DNA from: Fulvivirga imtechensis AK7
GTDB taxonomy: Bacteria > Bacteroidota > Bacteroidia > Cytophagales > Cyclobacteriaceae
Reading direction: 5' to 3'
Assembly (NCBI RefSeq): GCF_000331535.1
Contig: NZ_AMZN01000081.1
Coordinates: forward strand, 1-64,000
Length of the DNA: 64,000 nucleotides
This document shows, in pieces, positions 23,902 through 34,428 of this stretch (position 1 is the stretch's first letter; each line of letters begins with the position of its first letter). The notes under the pieces were generated by a model. That model was given only the letters and a program-made list of their open reading frames with translations, ran no database searches and was not told the DNA's origin. Made by a program: the position numbers and the translations under genes.

Positions 23902-26307
23902 ATGGTCAAAAACTATTTGAAAGTTGCCATGCGCAACATCACAAAACACAAGTTCTTCTCGATCATTAATATACTCGGCCTTACTATTGGTATTGCGGGA
24001 TGCTTGTTTATTGCTATGTATATTTATGATGAACTGAATTACGATCACTTCCATGCTAAAGGTGAGCGTATTTACAGGATAAATCTGCATGGGAAGCTTG
24101 GGGGGCAGGAGATATACACCACCAACACCAGCTTCCCTATGTCAAAAGCGCTGGTTGCAGAAATTCCGGAAGTGGAGGAATCAACTCGGGTAAATAATAT
24201 GGGTGAGTGGATATTCAGAAATGGAGACCTGGCATTTAATGAAGAAGGAATAATGGCAGCAGATTCCAATTTCTTTAGTGTATTCAGTTTTCAATTGCTT
24301 GCGGGTAATCCTGCCACCGTGTTGAAGGATCCAAACAGTATTGTTCTAAGTGAAGATCTGGCCAGAAAGTACTTTGGGGAGGAGACGGCCCTGGATAAGA
24401 CGCTGTCCATTGGAAATGATAAATCAGAATATAAAGTCACCGGTATCATGGAGAATTCCAGGGGGGATTCTCACCTGAAGTTTAATGCCCTGTTATCCTC
24501 CAGTACATTTCCGTGGATGAACCAGACCAACTGGCTGAGCAACAGCCTGTGGACCTACTATGTACTTAATGAGCAAGGCACTGCCAAAAGTGTAGATGCT
24601 AAGCTGGAGCCTATTATGGAGCGTAATGTTACCCCCGTATTACAGGAGTTCATGGGTAAATCGCTGGAGCAATTCAGAGCCGAGGGGGGTATTTATGAAT
24701 ATTACAGCATGCCCATGTATGATATCCACTTACATTCAGAATTACAGGACGAACCGGAGCCTGCCGGCAACATGTCCTATGTGTTTATTTTGGGTGGTAT
24801 TGGTTTGTTTATTGTAGTGCTCGCTTGTATCAACTTTATGAATCTGACCACAGCCAAGTCGGCAGGAAGAGCAAAAGAAGTTGGTTTAAGGAAAACCCTG
24901 GGATCGTTTAGAAGTACACTGATCGCTCAGTTCCTGACAGAGTCTATGGTGTATGCTGTGTCAGCCGCGGTGATGGCATTAATTGTAGTTTATACGTTAC
25001 TTCCTTATTTTAACCTGCTATCGGGCAAAACTTTGACAATTGATATTCTTGGTGAACCAATGATCGTGATTACCCTGGTGTCTCTTGTATTATTTGTGGG
25101 TATTTTGGCCGGCAGCTACCCTGCTTTCTATTTAACCAGTTTCAAGATCACGGAGGTGCTGAAAGGGAAATTAAGAGCGGGAATGAAGAGTGGAGGTATC
25201 CGTAGTTTTTTGGTTACTTTCCAGTTCTGGATATCGATCGTACTCATTATTTGTACTGCTATTGTTTACCAGCAGTTGCAGTATGTCCAGAATAAGAACC
25301 TGGGCATCGACAAGGAACACATCCTGATCATTGAAGACACAGATAGACTGGAGAAGAACAAGATGGCCTTTAAAAACAATCTTGATGCCAGTACAGCAGT
25401 TTTGGGTACCAGTTTTTCAAATAATATGGTGCCAGGAGTGAACAATACTACCATCTTCAGGGCGGTTGGCGATGAGCACGATCACATTATGGCTACCTAC
25501 TTTGGTGACTATGATCATATGAAGACATTAGGTTTTGAATTGGTAGAGGGCAGGTTCTTTTCCAGGGATTTCCCCTCGGATTCTATGGCTGTTGTGCTTA
25601 ATGAGGCTGCCGTGAAAGAGCTGGGCTGGGATAATCCGCTGGAAGAAAAGATCATCAACTTTAATGGTGATGAACCAAAGCGGATGAATGTAATCGGGGT
25701 GGTGAAAAACTTTAATTTTGAAAGCCTGAAGTTGAATGTAAGGCCTTTGGTATTGCAACTGACCAAAGAGGGTAATATTCTTTACACCCGCTTCTCGGGA
25801 GAGAGACCTGAGCAGGTTATAAAAACTATAGCTGCCAGTTGGGAGGCCTATGCTCCCGGTGAACCACTACAGTATTCATTTTTAGATGAAGACTACGATG
25901 CTCTTTTTAGGGCAGAGCAACGACTGGGCAAGGTATTTACTGTATTCACTGTGATTGCCATATTTATTGCCTGTCTTGGCTTATTTGGTCTTGCTGCTTT
26001 TATGGCTGAGCAACGAACCAAGGAAATAGGCATCAGAAAGGTAATGGGCGCAAGTGTATGGAGCGTGACTTCCCTGATGTCGAAAGAGTTTGCCAAGCTG
26101 GTGGTAATAGCATTTATTTTGTCTATTTATCCTGCTTATTATGCAATGGATCAATGGCTGAACGGGTTTGCTAACAGGGTAGATATTAGCATCTGGATCT
26201 TTGCATTGAGTGGAATTGTAGCATTCGTTATTGCCTGGCTTACGGTGAGCTACCAGTCACTAAAGGCTGCGAAGGTCAATCCTGTGAGGTCTCTGAGGTA
26301 TGAATAA
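23902..26307 (+). CDS. FtsX/MacB-type ABC transporter permease, second copy
   Basis: About 801 residues from the ATG at 23902; this start makes the N-terminus (MVKNYLKVAMRNITKHK) align with the preceding paralogue (MLKNYFKITLRSLWKSK). The frame is open back to 23842 but those 20 residues do not fit the family. The domain order is the same: N-terminal helix, periplasmic domain, helices with GRAKEVGLRKTLGS, second periplasmic domain, and the last FtsX module with RTKEIGIRKVMGAS. Probably in one transcript with the gene before it, perhaps forming a heterodimeric permease that uses an ATPase encoded elsewhere. Substrate unknown. Confidence 0.9.
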   Translation: MVKNYLKVAMRNITKHKFFSIINILGLTIGIAGCLFIAMYIYDELNYDHFHAKGERIYRINLHGKLGGQEIYTTNTSFPMSKALVAEIPEVEESTRVNNMGEWIFRNGDLAFNEEGIMAADSNFFSVFSFQLLAGNPATVLKDPNSIVLSEDLARKYFGEETALDKTLSIGNDKSEYKVTGIMENSRGDSHLKFNALLSSSTFPWMNQTNWLSNSLWTYYVLNEQGTAKSVDAKLEPIMERNVTPVLQEFMGKSLEQFRAEGGIYEYYSMPMYDIHLHSELQDEPEPAGNMSYVFILGGIGLFIVVLACINFMNLTTAKSAGRAKEVGLRKTLGSFRSTLIAQFLTESMVYAVSAAVMALIVVYTLLPYFNLLSGKTLTIDILGEPMIVITLVSLVLFVGILAGSYPAFYLTSFKITEVLKGKLRAGMKSGGIRSFLVTFQFWISIVLIICTAIVYQQLQYVQNKNLGIDKEHILIIEDTDRLEKNKMAFKNNLDASTAVLGTSFSNNMVPGVNNTTIFRAVGDEHDHIMATYFGDYDHMKTLGFELVEGRFFSRDFPSDSMAVVLNEAAVKELGWDNPLEEKIINFNGDEPKRMNVIGVVKNFNFESLKLNVRPLVLQLTKEGNILYTRFSGERPEQVIKTIAASWEAYAPGEPLQYSFLDEDYDALFRAEQRLGKVFTVFTVIAIFIACLGLFGLAAFMAEQRTKEIGIRKVMGASVWSVTSLMSKEFAKLVVIAFILSIYPAYYAMDQWLNGFANRVDISIWIFALSGIVAFVIAWLTVSYQSLKAAKVNPVRSLRYE

Positions 26308-27099
26308 AATGACAGAAGGCCGGACATTTTATGACAGCTAACGGGTAGTTCTAACCGCAGAGATTCGTAGAGAAAACGCTGAGGCAACTGAGAATTTCCT
26401 CCTGGTTCCTCTGTTCCTCTCTGCTTACCTCTGCGGTTAAGTATATTGGCCATGTTATCGGTGGATAGTCTTTAGTTTAAGGTCTGACTCCAATAAAAAA
26501 GTTGTCATGCCGACTTTGGAGGCATCTTACTAAGTCGTTTGATCTATGCTTCTTAGCAAGTTCCCTCGTTCCTACCGATGACGTATTATTCAGCATGATG
26601 ATCTTAGCCGTCATTGCGACCTGCCCCGAGCTTTATGTTGGGAGGAGATGTCATCTGACAAAAGGAAGATGACATTGACGTGGCAATGCCCCAATCGACA
26701 ACGCGAACTATACTACTTCACGACTTTAACCGTTCTTTCAATTTAGGGGACTGCCGCGCTCCCTTTCAGTCGCTCGCAGAGACGTTTGCTTCGCTCCATT
26801 TTTAAAGCCGTCATCGGTAACGAAGCCCCTCTCCTTTAGCGTGCATTAAAAGGGGATCGTTTCGATTCCTACCGATGGCGACAATAGTTTTCTAACAGAT
26901 CTAAATAATGATGATCTGCTAGTGGTCATCTTCACTAAAGTCATCCTCCATTACTACTCTTTCCAAAGCTGGTGGCTCTTCTATCCTGAACATTACTGGA
27001 AGTACCACCCATTGTGATACGGCCACATCACCTATTCTACACGCTCTTGGCGATGTTATGTAACTTTTATCTTATTTTTACCGCCTGAAACACCTTCAG
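26308..27099. other. Repeat-rich intergenic region
   Basis: About 790 bp without a convincing gene. It holds an inverted repeat at 26352-26439, a degenerate block (26505-26590, with CCTACCGATGACG) related to 38546-38632, and a hairpin-forming block near 26809-26881 related to 47023-47103. On the minus strand a frame of roughly 50 codons ends at 26919 (TAG read from 26921 to 26919), with an acidic tail EDDFSEDDH. It may be a gene remnant but lacks a good start. Confidence 0.5.
26352..26439. repeat. 88-bp inverted-repeat element
   Basis: Perfect 11-bp ends TAACCGCAGAG (26352-26362) and CTCTGCGGTTA (26429-26439). The right half resembles bases 25-63 of the window, which suggests a dispersed family with one truncated copy at the window edge. 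No coding potential. Confidence 0.6.
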
Positions 27100-28050
27100 A
27101 TGAAATCACCCAAAATTCAGGTTATAGCAGTTACACTGGCGCTAATGGGGATCATATTTTTTTCCGCCAAGGCAGTGATCGTCAAGTTGGCTTATCAGTA
27201 TGAAATTTCTGCGGTACCGTTGCTGTTACTGCGCATGGCCTTTTCCCTTCCTGTGTATCTCATTATAGCGCTAATCAAGCGTCCGTTCAAACCGGAAGAG
27301 ATAACAAAAAAGGATTATTTGTGGCTGTTGACCTTTGGCTTTATAGGGTATTACCTGGCAAGCCTGTTTGATTTTATGGGTTTGCAGTATATTAAGGCTA
27401 GTCTTGAGAGGATTATTCTTTTTATTTATCCCACGCTGGTGCTTTTTATTACCTGGATATTCTTTAAAAAGATACCCACCAGAGTGCAGGTGTTGGCAAT
27501 AATTGTGACCTACATAGGTATTTTTATTACTTTTGGAGAAGAATTAGGTGTGGAAAACAGTGGAGAAGTCTTATTGGGAGGCTTTTTGGTGTTTTTAAGT
27601 GCACTTACCTACGCGTTTTACCTGGTAGGCAGCGGTTATCTCATCCCCAAATTCGGTGCCGTTACTTTTACCTCATATGCTATGATCGTTTCTTGTGTTT
27701 GTGTGGTACTACACTATAGCTTTACAAGCACTGACGATATACTCGCATATCCTAAAGAGGTGTATGCACTTGGTTTTTTAATGGCGATGATATCGACTGT
27801 TATACCATCATACCTTATATCCTTTGCCATCAAACATATGGGAGCTTCTAATTTCTCAATCCTGGGTAGTATGGGACCAATATCAACAATAATATTAGCT
27901 AACATTTTTCTGGATGAACGCCTGACCTACATGCAAATACTCGGTGCGGTGGTGGTAATAGGTGGTATACTATTGGTGACCACAGCTACTGGTGGAAAAA
28001 AAGCCCAAGCAGCCATGCCCGGAAAAACAGAAAAATCAGCTACAACCTAA
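27100..28050 (+). CDS. EamA/DMT-family transporter
   Basis: A 316-residue integral membrane protein with about ten hydrophobic helices arranged as two EamA repeats (about 8-145 and 160-295), typical of drug/metabolite transporters. It begins with the family pattern of a first helix followed by LLLLRMAFSLPVYL. The C-terminal 20 residues are short, charged and cytoplasmic. The substrate cannot be deduced; family members export amino acids, nucleosides or drugs, or import metabolites. Its end overlaps the convergent beta-barrel gene by 11 bp. Promoter in the repeat-rich region upstream. Confidence 0.9.
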   Translation: MKSPKIQVIAVTLALMGIIFFSAKAVIVKLAYQYEISAVPLLLLRMAFSLPVYLIIALIKRPFKPEEITKKDYLWLLTFGFIGYYLASLFDFMGLQYIKASLERIILFIYPTLVLFITWIFFKKIPTRVQVLAIIVTYIGIFITFGEELGVENSGEVLLGGFLVFLSALTYAFYLVGSGYLIPKFGAVTFTSYAMIVSCVCVVLHYSFTSTDDILAYPKEVYALGFLMAMISTVIPSYLISFAIKHMGASNFSILGSMGPISTIILANIFLDERLTYMQILGAVVVIGGILLVTTATGGKKAQAAMPGKTEKSATT

Positions 28051-28759
28051 ATAAGAAACGAGCACCTGCATTGAGGGAACTGAAATCAATCGTCATGGAC
28101 TGACTCAGTTTCTCGGCAGAAGCTTCCGCAACATCCAATTGCAGGAATGCCTCCATTTTGAACCGTTCACCGAAATTAAATGCCACCCCTGGCTCAGCTC
28201 TTGGCCCTACAGTAGTCCCCTTATACCCTTCAAAGCTCAGTGCATGAAAGAAAATGGCCCCTCCTATGTACGGGTTGATACGCTTTGCCCCGAAGTAGTA
28301 GTTAGCGCCCACTCCGGCCGATATTCTGGTGGCCGTATAGGTGACAAAGTCACTTTGGTTAATTAGTTCGGTGGAACTGATGCCAATAGCAAAATCAAAA
28401 ATACCCTTTACCTGTAGTTTAGGCGTTACCACATAGTATAACTGGATTCCTGCCATCAGGGCGGAAGTCATATCAGAGCTACCACTGATAATTGATATCC
28501 CTCTGGAGCTGAGATCATTTCTGATGTAGTTATTTACATCATCGGGGCTGATGATCCCTAGTCCGACACTGATGGATCCTTTCAGGTCCCCGGGTTCATC
28601 ATACTTCCGAATTTTGGTGCGTTGCTCTATAACCGGTACCTCTTGTTTCGGAATGGTGTCCTGCCAGTCCTTTTTGTAATACGGGTAATCTTCTTCCTGC
28701 CCGAAAGCAGTGACGCACGACAAAGCCAATAGAAGAAAGGCGAAGTAACTTTTTTTCAT
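28040..28759 (-). CDS. Predicted outer-membrane beta-barrel protein
   Basis: A 239-residue protein with a signal peptide ([20 protein letters not shown]) and alternating hydrophobic strands, for example GVGANYYFGAKRINPYIGGA and GVAFNFGERFKMEAFLQLDV. It ends in an amphipathic strand with a terminal Leu, as in small outer-membrane beta-barrels of the OmpA-like or porin type. Function unknown. The ATG overlaps the stop of leuS by one base, so it is translated with leuS, although no functional link is evident. Confidence 0.78.
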   Translation of the reverse strand: MKKSYFAFLLLALSCVTAFGQEEDYPYYKKDWQDTIPKQEVPVIEQRTKIRKYDEPGDLKGSISVGLGIISPDDVNNYIRNDLSSRGISIISGSSDMTSALMAGIQLYYVVTPKLQVKGIFDFAIGISSTELINQSDFVTYTATRISAGVGANYYFGAKRINPYIGGAIFFHALSFEGYKGTTVGPRAEPGVAFNFGERFKMEAFLQLDVAEASAEKLSQSMTIDFSSLNAGARFLFRL

Positions 28760-31689
28760 TATACAACTACATTCACGATCTTTTTGGGCACAACGATCAC
28801 CTTTTTAGGCGACTTGCCTTCTAGCCATTTTTGTATGGCGTCCGAAGCCAATACCTGCTTTTCGATATCTTCTCTTGGCATATCGGTCGGGAAGCTCATT
28901 TTTGCCCTCATTTTACCGTTAACGGAAATCGGATATTCATGTTGGTTTTCTGTCAGATAAGTTTCATCAAAAAGCGGATAGGCAGCCTGTGTGATGGTGG
29001 TGTCATACCCGAGTTTATGCCATAGTTCTTCAGCTATGTGGGGTGCGTAGGGTGAAACGACTACAACGAGTTGTTCAAGTATACTACGTTTGTTGCATTT
29101 CAATGCTGAAAGCTCATTAACACAGATCATAAACTCACTCACCGAGGTGTTAAACGAATAGCGCTCAATATCCTCCTGTGCTTTTTTGATGGTTCTGTGA
29201 AGTACTTTTAATTCCTCCTGGGTCGGCTCCCCGTCAGAAACCGTAAAGTTGTCGTCACTATCATGGAAGAGGTTCCAGAATTTTCTCAAAAATTTAAAAA
29301 CACCATCTATGCCATTGGTATTCCATGGTTTAAACTGCTCTAGTGGTCCGAGGAACATTTCGTAGAGCCTTAACGTGTCAGCGCCATAACGTTCAATGAT
29401 ATCGTCAGGGTTGACAACATTATATTTTGATTTGGACATTTTCTCTACTTCAGTGCCACAGATATACTGACGATCAGGCTCTGTGATAATTATTGCGTCC
29501 TCATAAGAAGCCCTCCAATTCCTGAACTGCTCTACATTCAATATGTCATTATCAACAATATTGACATCTACATGAATAGGGGAGATGCTATTGAAGTTGA
29601 TCTCTTGCGGGACAAAATCAGTATTATGCTTCTTGTTGAAGCTATCCAGCCCTTCTGAGATCAGGCGATGAATTATATCAGTTTCAGCCTTGGTAATAAT
29701 CGATTTTTTGATCCGGTCAACCACGCCTTTGGATAGAAATATCTCAGGATTATCAATTCCTTCCGATTTAGCAGGCATAGAATAAGTCAAGGTCAACCTA
29801 TACACAAAATTTGAGCGTCCCTGGATCATACCCTGGTTGATCAGCTTTTTGAACGGCTCATCTACCGTGACATATCCCATATCATAAAGGAATTTGGTCC
29901 AGAAACGGGAATATAACAGGTGGCCTGTTGCGTGTTCGGAACCACCAATGTACAGGTCTACACTTTCCCAATACTGCTGTGCTTCTTGGCTCACAAATTC
30001 CTTGTCGTTATGAGCATCCATATATCGGAAGAAATACCAGCTTGAGCCTGCCCAGCCGGGCATTGTACTCAATTCGATGGGATAACCCTCCTTAGTTTGC
30101 CAGTTTTCGGCTCTCCCCAATGGAGGCGCACCATCTTCGGTAGGCAGGTATTTGTCGATTTCAGGTAATACTACCGGCAGTTCAGATTCATCCATCAGAT
30201 AGGGCATACCTTCTCTGAAGTATACGGGCAATGGCTCACCCCAGTACCTTTGCCGGGTAAAAATGGCATCGCGCATGCGGTAATTTACCTTTCCTTTGCC
30301 AATACCTCTTTTTTCCAACTCTTCAACACCTCTTTTCATTGCCTCCAAAGGGCTAAGACCGTTCAAAAAGTCAGAATTAATGATCTTTCCTTCCTTAGTA
30401 GGGTCGGCCGATTTCTCGATATTGGCAGAGTCGTTGATGTTAACAATGGGCAATCCAAAATGCTTTGCAAAATCATAATCCCGCTGATCACCCGAAGGTA
30501 CAGCCATAACGGCACCGGTACCATATCCCGCCAGTACATAATCTGCCACCCAAACGGGTATTTTTTCTCCACTGAAAGGATGCGTGGCATAAGAGCCTGT
30601 GAAAGCTCCAGTAACATGCTTGACGTCAGTCATCCTTTCACGCTCAGAACGGTTTTTAGCTACGTCTACATATTCTTCAACCTCTTTTCGCTGATCTTCG
30701 GTCACCAATTGTTGTACCAGGTCGCTTTCAGGAGCCAGGGCCAGGTAAGTAACGCCAAATACAGTGTCAATACGTGTGGTGAACACAGTAATGTCTACAC
30801 CTCTGTCAACTACCTTGAAATCCAGTTCTGCGCCAATGGACTTACCGATCCAGTTCCGCTGCATTTCTTTTAGTGGCTCTGGCCAGTCTATGATCTCCAA
30901 ACCCTGAAGCAAGCGTTCGGCATAGGCAGTGATGCGCATCATCCACTGCATCATTTTCTTTTTTACCACAGGATGTCCACCACGCTCCGAAAAACCATCT
31001 TTTACCTCGTCATTGGAAAGCACAGTGCCTAATGCGGGGCACCAGTTTACAGTGGTATCCGCCAGGTACGACAGGCGATACTTTAATAATATTTGCTGTT
31101 GTTCTTTTTCAGAATATCCTTTCCATTCGCCAGCGCTGAACAGAGGTGTATTTTCATCGCAAACAGCATGCACATGAGTATTACCCTCTTTTTCAAAGAT
31201 GGCAATCAGTTTGTTTACAGGCTCGGCTTTATCCGATGCTTTATTATACCAGCTATCGAACAACTGCATGAAGATCCACTGCGTCCATTTATAAAATTTA
31301 GGATCGGAAGTTTGCACTTCTTTGTCCCAGTCAAAGCTAAAGCCTATGTTTTTAAGCTGCTCTTTATATCTTTTTATATTTTCTTCAGTGGTGATGGCAG
31401 GGTGCTGGCCTGTCTGAATAGCATACTGCTCAGCAGGCAGTCCGAAGGCATCAAACCCCATCGGGTGAAGTACGTTGTACCCCTTGAGTTTTTTAAATCG
31501 CGATACAATATCAGAAGCAATGTACCCCAGTGGGTGCCCTACATGCAAGCCTGCACCGGATGGGTAGGGAAACATATCCAGGGTGTAGAATTTTGGTTTG
31601 GAAGGATCTACCGCGGCTTTATAGATCTTATTGTCAGCCCAGTATTTTTGCCACTTTTTTTCAATCTCGTTGAAGGGGTATTCTGCCAT
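28759..31689 (-). CDS. leuS: Leucine--tRNA ligase
   Basis: A 976-residue cytoplasmic class I aminoacyl-tRNA synthetase that charges tRNA-Leu. The HIGH-type motif is HVGH at 49-52 within [16 protein letters not shown], the KMSKS motif is at 750-754, the editing domain includes [18 protein letters not shown], and an anticodon-binding domain plus a C-terminal VNGKMRAK segment follow. It is longer than the roughly 860 residues of the E. coli enzyme. One reason is an insert of about 110 residues between [12 protein letters not shown] and the KMSKS loop, a region where Bacteroidota enzymes carry extra sequence. The start at [17 protein letters not shown] is standard for the family. Confidence 0.98.
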   Translation of the reverse strand: MAEYPFNEIEKKWQKYWADNKIYKAAVDPSKPKFYTLDMFPYPSGAGLHVGHPLGYIASDIVSRFKKLKGYNVLHPMGFDAFGLPAEQYAIQTGQHPAITTEENIKRYKEQLKNIGFSFDWDKEVQTSDPKFYKWTQWIFMQLFDSWYNKASDKAEPVNKLIAIFEKEGNTHVHAVCDENTPLFSAGEWKGYSEKEQQQILLKYRLSYLADTTVNWCPALGTVLSNDEVKDGFSERGGHPVVKKKMMQWMMRITAYAERLLQGLEIIDWPEPLKEMQRNWIGKSIGAELDFKVVDRGVDITVFTTRIDTVFGVTYLALAPESDLVQQLVTEDQRKEVEEYVDVAKNRSERERMTDVKHVTGAFTGSYATHPFSGEKIPVWVADYVLAGYGTGAVMAVPSGDQRDYDFAKHFGLPIVNINDSANIEKSADPTKEGKIINSDFLNGLSPLEAMKRGVEELEKRGIGKGKVNYRMRDAIFTRQRYWGEPLPVYFREGMPYLMDESELPVVLPEIDKYLPTEDGAPPLGRAENWQTKEGYPIELSTMPGWAGSSWYFFRYMDAHNDKEFVSQEAQQYWESVDLYIGGSEHATGHLLYSRFWTKFLYDMGYVTVDEPFKKLINQGMIQGRSNFVYRLTLTYSMPAKSEGIDNPEIFLSKGVVDRIKKSIITKAETDIIHRLISEGLDSFNKKHNTDFVPQEINFNSISPIHVDVNIVDNDILNVEQFRNWRASYEDAIIITEPDRQYICGTEVEKMSKSKYNVVNPDDIIERYGADTLRLYEMFLGPLEQFKPWNTNGIDGVFKFLRKFWNLFHDSDDNFTVSDGEPTQEELKVLHRTIKKAQEDIERYSFNTSVSEFMICVNELSALKCNKRSILEQLVVVVSPYAPHIAEELWHKLGYDTTITQAAYPLFDETYLTENQHEYPISVNGKMRAKMSFPTDMPREDIEKQVLASDAIQKWLEGKSPKKVIVVPKKIVNVVV

Positions 31690-31790
31690 CGTTCTGTTTC
31701 TTTTAGAAGCCGCAAAATTAAGAAATTTCTTGGCAATTCAGGGATGGGGTGAGTAAAAAGTTGAGGAGTTGGATGGCTGAGATTTAATCA

Positions 31791-32213
31791 TTAGGATTGC
31801 CGCTCTTCCTGAAAAGGATATTCGCCATCATATGGATTGTCACAGATCACACCATAGCCATCAAAGGCAGCATCATGCAAATAGCTGATTTCACACATTT
31901 TTTCTACCCATTGATCAAAGGCCTCGGAATTTATATCCATTTCGGGGGTATATCCTGTGATTAGCCATTGATTGTGCGAGGGGTGTACCTCTGCAAAATA
32001 ATGTAGCTTAACCAAACTTTCCTTTAATGACTGCGCACGTTCTTCGCACTCACTATAAAAGAAAAACTCTACTTCCTTGCAGGCATTATCTAAAAACTTG
32101 AAGCGCTTCATAACTGACAGAAAATGCTCTTTTGCTTCAGATTTCTGTCTTTTGTAGTCTAGAAACTGTTTAAATTTCTTTTGCAGGTGATCGATAAGGT
32201 CAGGCATTAACAT
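31791..32213 (-). CDS. Hypothetical helical protein
   Basis: A 140-residue, charged, mostly helical protein without signal peptide or membrane segment. It begins DLIDHLQKKFKQFLDYKRQKSEAKEHF and has several aromatic and acidic clusters later. I do not recognise the family. Its start overlaps the stop of the alpha/beta hydrolase gene by one base (read TGATG on the minus strand), so it is coupled to the hydrolase and may work with it. ATG codons at 32213 and 32207 are both possible starts. Confidence 0.65.
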   Translation of the reverse strand: MLMPDLIDHLQKKFKQFLDYKRQKSEAKEHFLSVMKRFKFLDNACKEVEFFFYSECEERAQSLKESLVKLHYFAEVHPSHNQWLITGYTPEMDINSEAFDQWVEKMCEISYLHDAAFDGYGVICDNPYDGEYPFQEERQS

Positions 32214-32908
32214 CAGCTAACAAACTGCTTGATCTCCTCTGCCAAAATTTTCACATCCACCTGCTCCAACGGATGTTTAAAACCCTTGAAAACCCTGAGT
32301 TCACCACCGGGAAGTAGGTTGGCAACAGTTTCTGACTCTTCCATGGTCACCATATTGTCTTCATCGCCTATACCGATCACTACCGGCTGCCGGATGTCTT
32401 TAAACCGGTCGAAGGACAAAGCGGCTCCGTTTCCAAGGTTAATCATCATGGAGGTCGTTTTTTGTAGTACCTCTTTCCAACCGACAGGAGCATGACGTTG
32501 TTCGAGCATTTTCGCAAAAGCAGGCACTTTTTCTTCAATTTTTTCTGCATTCAGCATCTTCACCTCTTTTTGCGCGATCTCAGCAGACCACTCCAGCTTA
32601 GTTCCTAATGTAAAGATACGGCCAACCATAGTAGGGTGAAGCAATGCCAGGTTCAGTGCTACGTATCCGCCCATACTATAACCAAAGATATCCGTTTGGT
32701 CTATACCACGCTCATCAAGGAAGGCGATCACATCTTTGGTGAATGTGTCAATACTAAAGTCAATACTATTTAGCGATTGTCCGCCATGACCGGAAAAGGT
32801 TAGGCTTTGTATATTGTCAAAATGAGAGGAAAGCTCCTCTTTAAGCGGGGCCAGTTGTGCTGCGCTACCCAGCGCACCATGCAGTAAAAGCAGGTTTTTC
32901 TTAGACAT
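32213..32908 (-). CDS. Alpha/beta hydrolase
   Basis: A 231-residue cytoplasmic enzyme of the alpha/beta hydrolase fold. It has the oxyanion-hole region LLLHGALGSAAQL, the nucleophile Ser78 in GYSMGGYVA, a likely acid in GIGDEDNMV and the catalytic His in FKGFKHPLEQ. Esterase, lipase or MenH-like activity is possible, and the substrate is not evident. It is the middle of a minus-strand unit: a periplasmic protein gene lies 6 bp upstream and the small helical protein gene overlaps its end. Confidence 0.9.
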   Translation of the reverse strand: MSKKNLLLLHGALGSAAQLAPLKEELSSHFDNIQSLTFSGHGGQSLNSIDFSIDTFTKDVIAFLDERGIDQTDIFGYSMGGYVALNLALLHPTMVGRIFTLGTKLEWSAEIAQKEVKMLNAEKIEEKVPAFAKMLEQRHAPVGWKEVLQKTTSMMINLGNGAALSFDRFKDIRQPVVIGIGDEDNMVTMEESETVANLLPGGELRVFKGFKHPLEQVDVKILAEEIKQFVS

Positions 32909-32914
32909 AAAGTA

Positions 32915-33700
32915 TTATTTTATGAGCTCGATCAGCTTGTTTACATCGTCAATAATAAAATCAAACTCCGCAGCCTGATCTTTCAGTGCTGAGATCATGT
33001 AGGAAGGCACTTTATCACCTTTTGAAAGTTTCTGCTCCACATCATTTAACAATGTCACGATGTCGCTGGCCTCTACACGGGCCTGTTTGATCTCTTCTTT
33101 AATACTTCGGATACTTCCTATAGCCGGATTATCCGAGGAAATTTTAGTGGCCGGCTCCGTGCTTTCAGGTGCAGACGAGTTAAAAGCTGCTTTAGTTTGA
33201 CTGGTGATACACTGATTGTATTCGGATATTATTTGACTAAGATCCCCCTTTTTATAAGTTTTATCCTCAATTTTTCCCGCCACTTCAGGACAGTCGCTCA
33301 AAAAACCAGTCATCATTTTCTTAAACATCAAGGTAGATATTTCAATACCTTCACCTGTTTTTTTGAGCAGGTAGGGAGAGCCAAAGGAGTATTGGTTTTC
33401 CGACCTGAAATAAAAAAGGCTGAGATATCCGCTAGTCCTCACTTCCATAATCTTATAAATCTTCCCAAATTTGACAGACCGGTATTGTACCCCGTCTTTA
33501 TTCAGCTCAAGGAGTTGGAAGGCTTTCAATTTTTCATTCTTCTCTCCTGTGTCTATTGCTATTTCTTCGTGTGTTTCTGTGGGTAATAGTATGTGTATTG
33601 TGCCTCTTAGGGTATCGCCTTGTACAGTAACTACATAGTCCTGACCAAAAGTAAGTGATGCGTAAATCAGAAAAAGCAGGATGATCGACAAACATTTCAT
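32915..33700 (-). CDS. Hypothetical exported protein
   Basis: A 261-residue protein with a clear signal peptide (MKCLSIILLFLIYASLTFG). The N-terminal part (residues 20-125) is beta-rich, starting DYVVTVQGDTLRGTI, a pattern seen in many Bacteroidota exported proteins of unknown role. The rest is helical and charged, with a coiled-coil-like end (about 195-255). It lies 6 bp upstream of the hydrolase gene in the same direction. No enzymatic motif was found. Confidence 0.75.
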   Translation of the reverse strand: MKCLSIILLFLIYASLTFGQDYVVTVQGDTLRGTIHILLPTETHEEIAIDTGEKNEKLKAFQLLELNKDGVQYRSVKFGKIYKIMEVRTSGYLSLFYFRSENQYSFGSPYLLKKTGEGIEISTLMFKKMMTGFLSDCPEVAGKIEDKTYKKGDLSQIISEYNQCITSQTKAAFNSSAPESTEPATKISSDNPAIGSIRSIKEEIKQARVEASDIVTLLNDVEQKLSKGDKVPSYMISALKDQAAEFDFIIDDVNKLIELIK

Positions 33701-33730
33701 AACTTTTCTCGTTTAGCTACAAAAATATAA

Positions 33731-33901
33731 TTAATTGTCGCTTTTGCTATTTTTCTTTAATCTTCCCGCATCTTTCAGTGCCTGATGAATGATCCATTCC
33801 AGTTGACCATTGGTACTGCGGAATTCATCAGCAGCCCACTTTTCAACCTTTTGAAGTAGCTCAGGGTCTAATCGTAGTACAAAAGGCTTTTTCTTAGCCA
33901 T
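33731..33901 (-). CDS. Small ribbon-helix-helix (Arc-like) protein
   Basis: A 56-residue protein (start MAKKKPFVLRLDPELLQKVE). The segment PFVLRLDPELLQKVEKWA followed by STNGQLEWIIHQAL is the pattern of an Arc/MetJ-type ribbon-helix-helix DNA-binding domain. The gene overlaps the end of the preceding membrane-protein gene (stop at 33894-33896, this start at 33901) and so is the third cistron of an operon with an SPFH protein. I recall the same trio in other Bacteroidota. It may repress its own operon; that is inference. Confidence 0.85.
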   Translation of the reverse strand: MAKKKPFVLRLDPELLQKVEKWAADEFRSTNGQLEWIIHQALKDAGRLKKNSKSDN

Positions 33902-34424
33902 AGTGAGGTTGCTTTACTAATCTGTCCATTGCTTGTTTGATCTCTCGTGGCTTTTGAGTTCCCAAAAGTAATATTTTTCCATTTTTTAAGGTCAGTTGCA
34001 AGCCTTTGTTTCCCTTTACACTAATTGCTTTACCACTTCCGGGTTTGCTCTTGTAGCCACGGCCTCCGAAATCCTTTAGTAAATTGAACTTACGTACTTC
34101 ATAATTGGCAATATCCTTTCTTTTCAATATTTTCCAACCAGGTATGAATGGAAAGAACCTGTACCTAACGGCCGTGCTTGTTACTTCTACTTCTAATTTA
34201 CCTGACAGGATAGTCCAATCAATAATAGTCATGATCACTAACACTGTTGTGCATAACAAGATCAACTGATTATCGGATAGCGACCTTCTTCCAATAGGCT
34301 CATCCTGGTATAGCTGCATATAGAGAAGATAGCTTAATAATGATACAACAGCCGTTGTAACGGCCATTAGAAGTACCCATAGCCATACCTGGTTGAGTTT
34401 TTGGGTTTCTTTAAAATAGGCCAT
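33894..34424 (-). CDS. Hypothetical membrane protein with PH-like domain
   Basis: A 176-residue protein with two N-terminal membrane helices (about 12-35 and 50-72). A cytoplasmic beta-rich domain follows (VEVTSTAVRYRFFPFIPGWKILKRKDIANYEV), which resembles bacterial PH-like domains. It sits between an SPFH gene (4 bp upstream) and the Arc-like gene, which overlaps its end. A role in a membrane microdomain together with the SPFH protein is plausible from context only. Confidence 0.75.
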   Translation of the reverse strand: MAYFKETQKLNQVWLWVLLMAVTTAVVSLLSYLLYMQLYQDEPIGRRSLSDNQLILLCTTVLVIMTIIDWTILSGKLEVEVTSTAVRYRFFPFIPGWKILKRKDIANYEVRKFNLLKDFGGRGYKSKPGSGKAISVKGNKGLQLTLKNGKILLLGTQKPREIKQAMDRLVKQPHYG

Positions 34425-34428
34425 AAAG

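Noticed and set aside
21439-26307. FtsX permeases as part of the lanthipeptide island
   Set aside because: They are separated from it by 1 kb of repeats, carry no ATPase gene with them, and belong to a family that is abundant in Cytophagales; immunity function is possible but unsupported.
26889-27050. Small minus-strand gene before the EamA gene
   Set aside because: About 50 open codons with an acidic end, but no ATG near the start of the frame and no recognisable homologue; mentioned only as a possible remnant.
30250-30873. 207-codon plus-strand frame
   Set aside because: Entirely antisense to leuS, whose assignment is certain.
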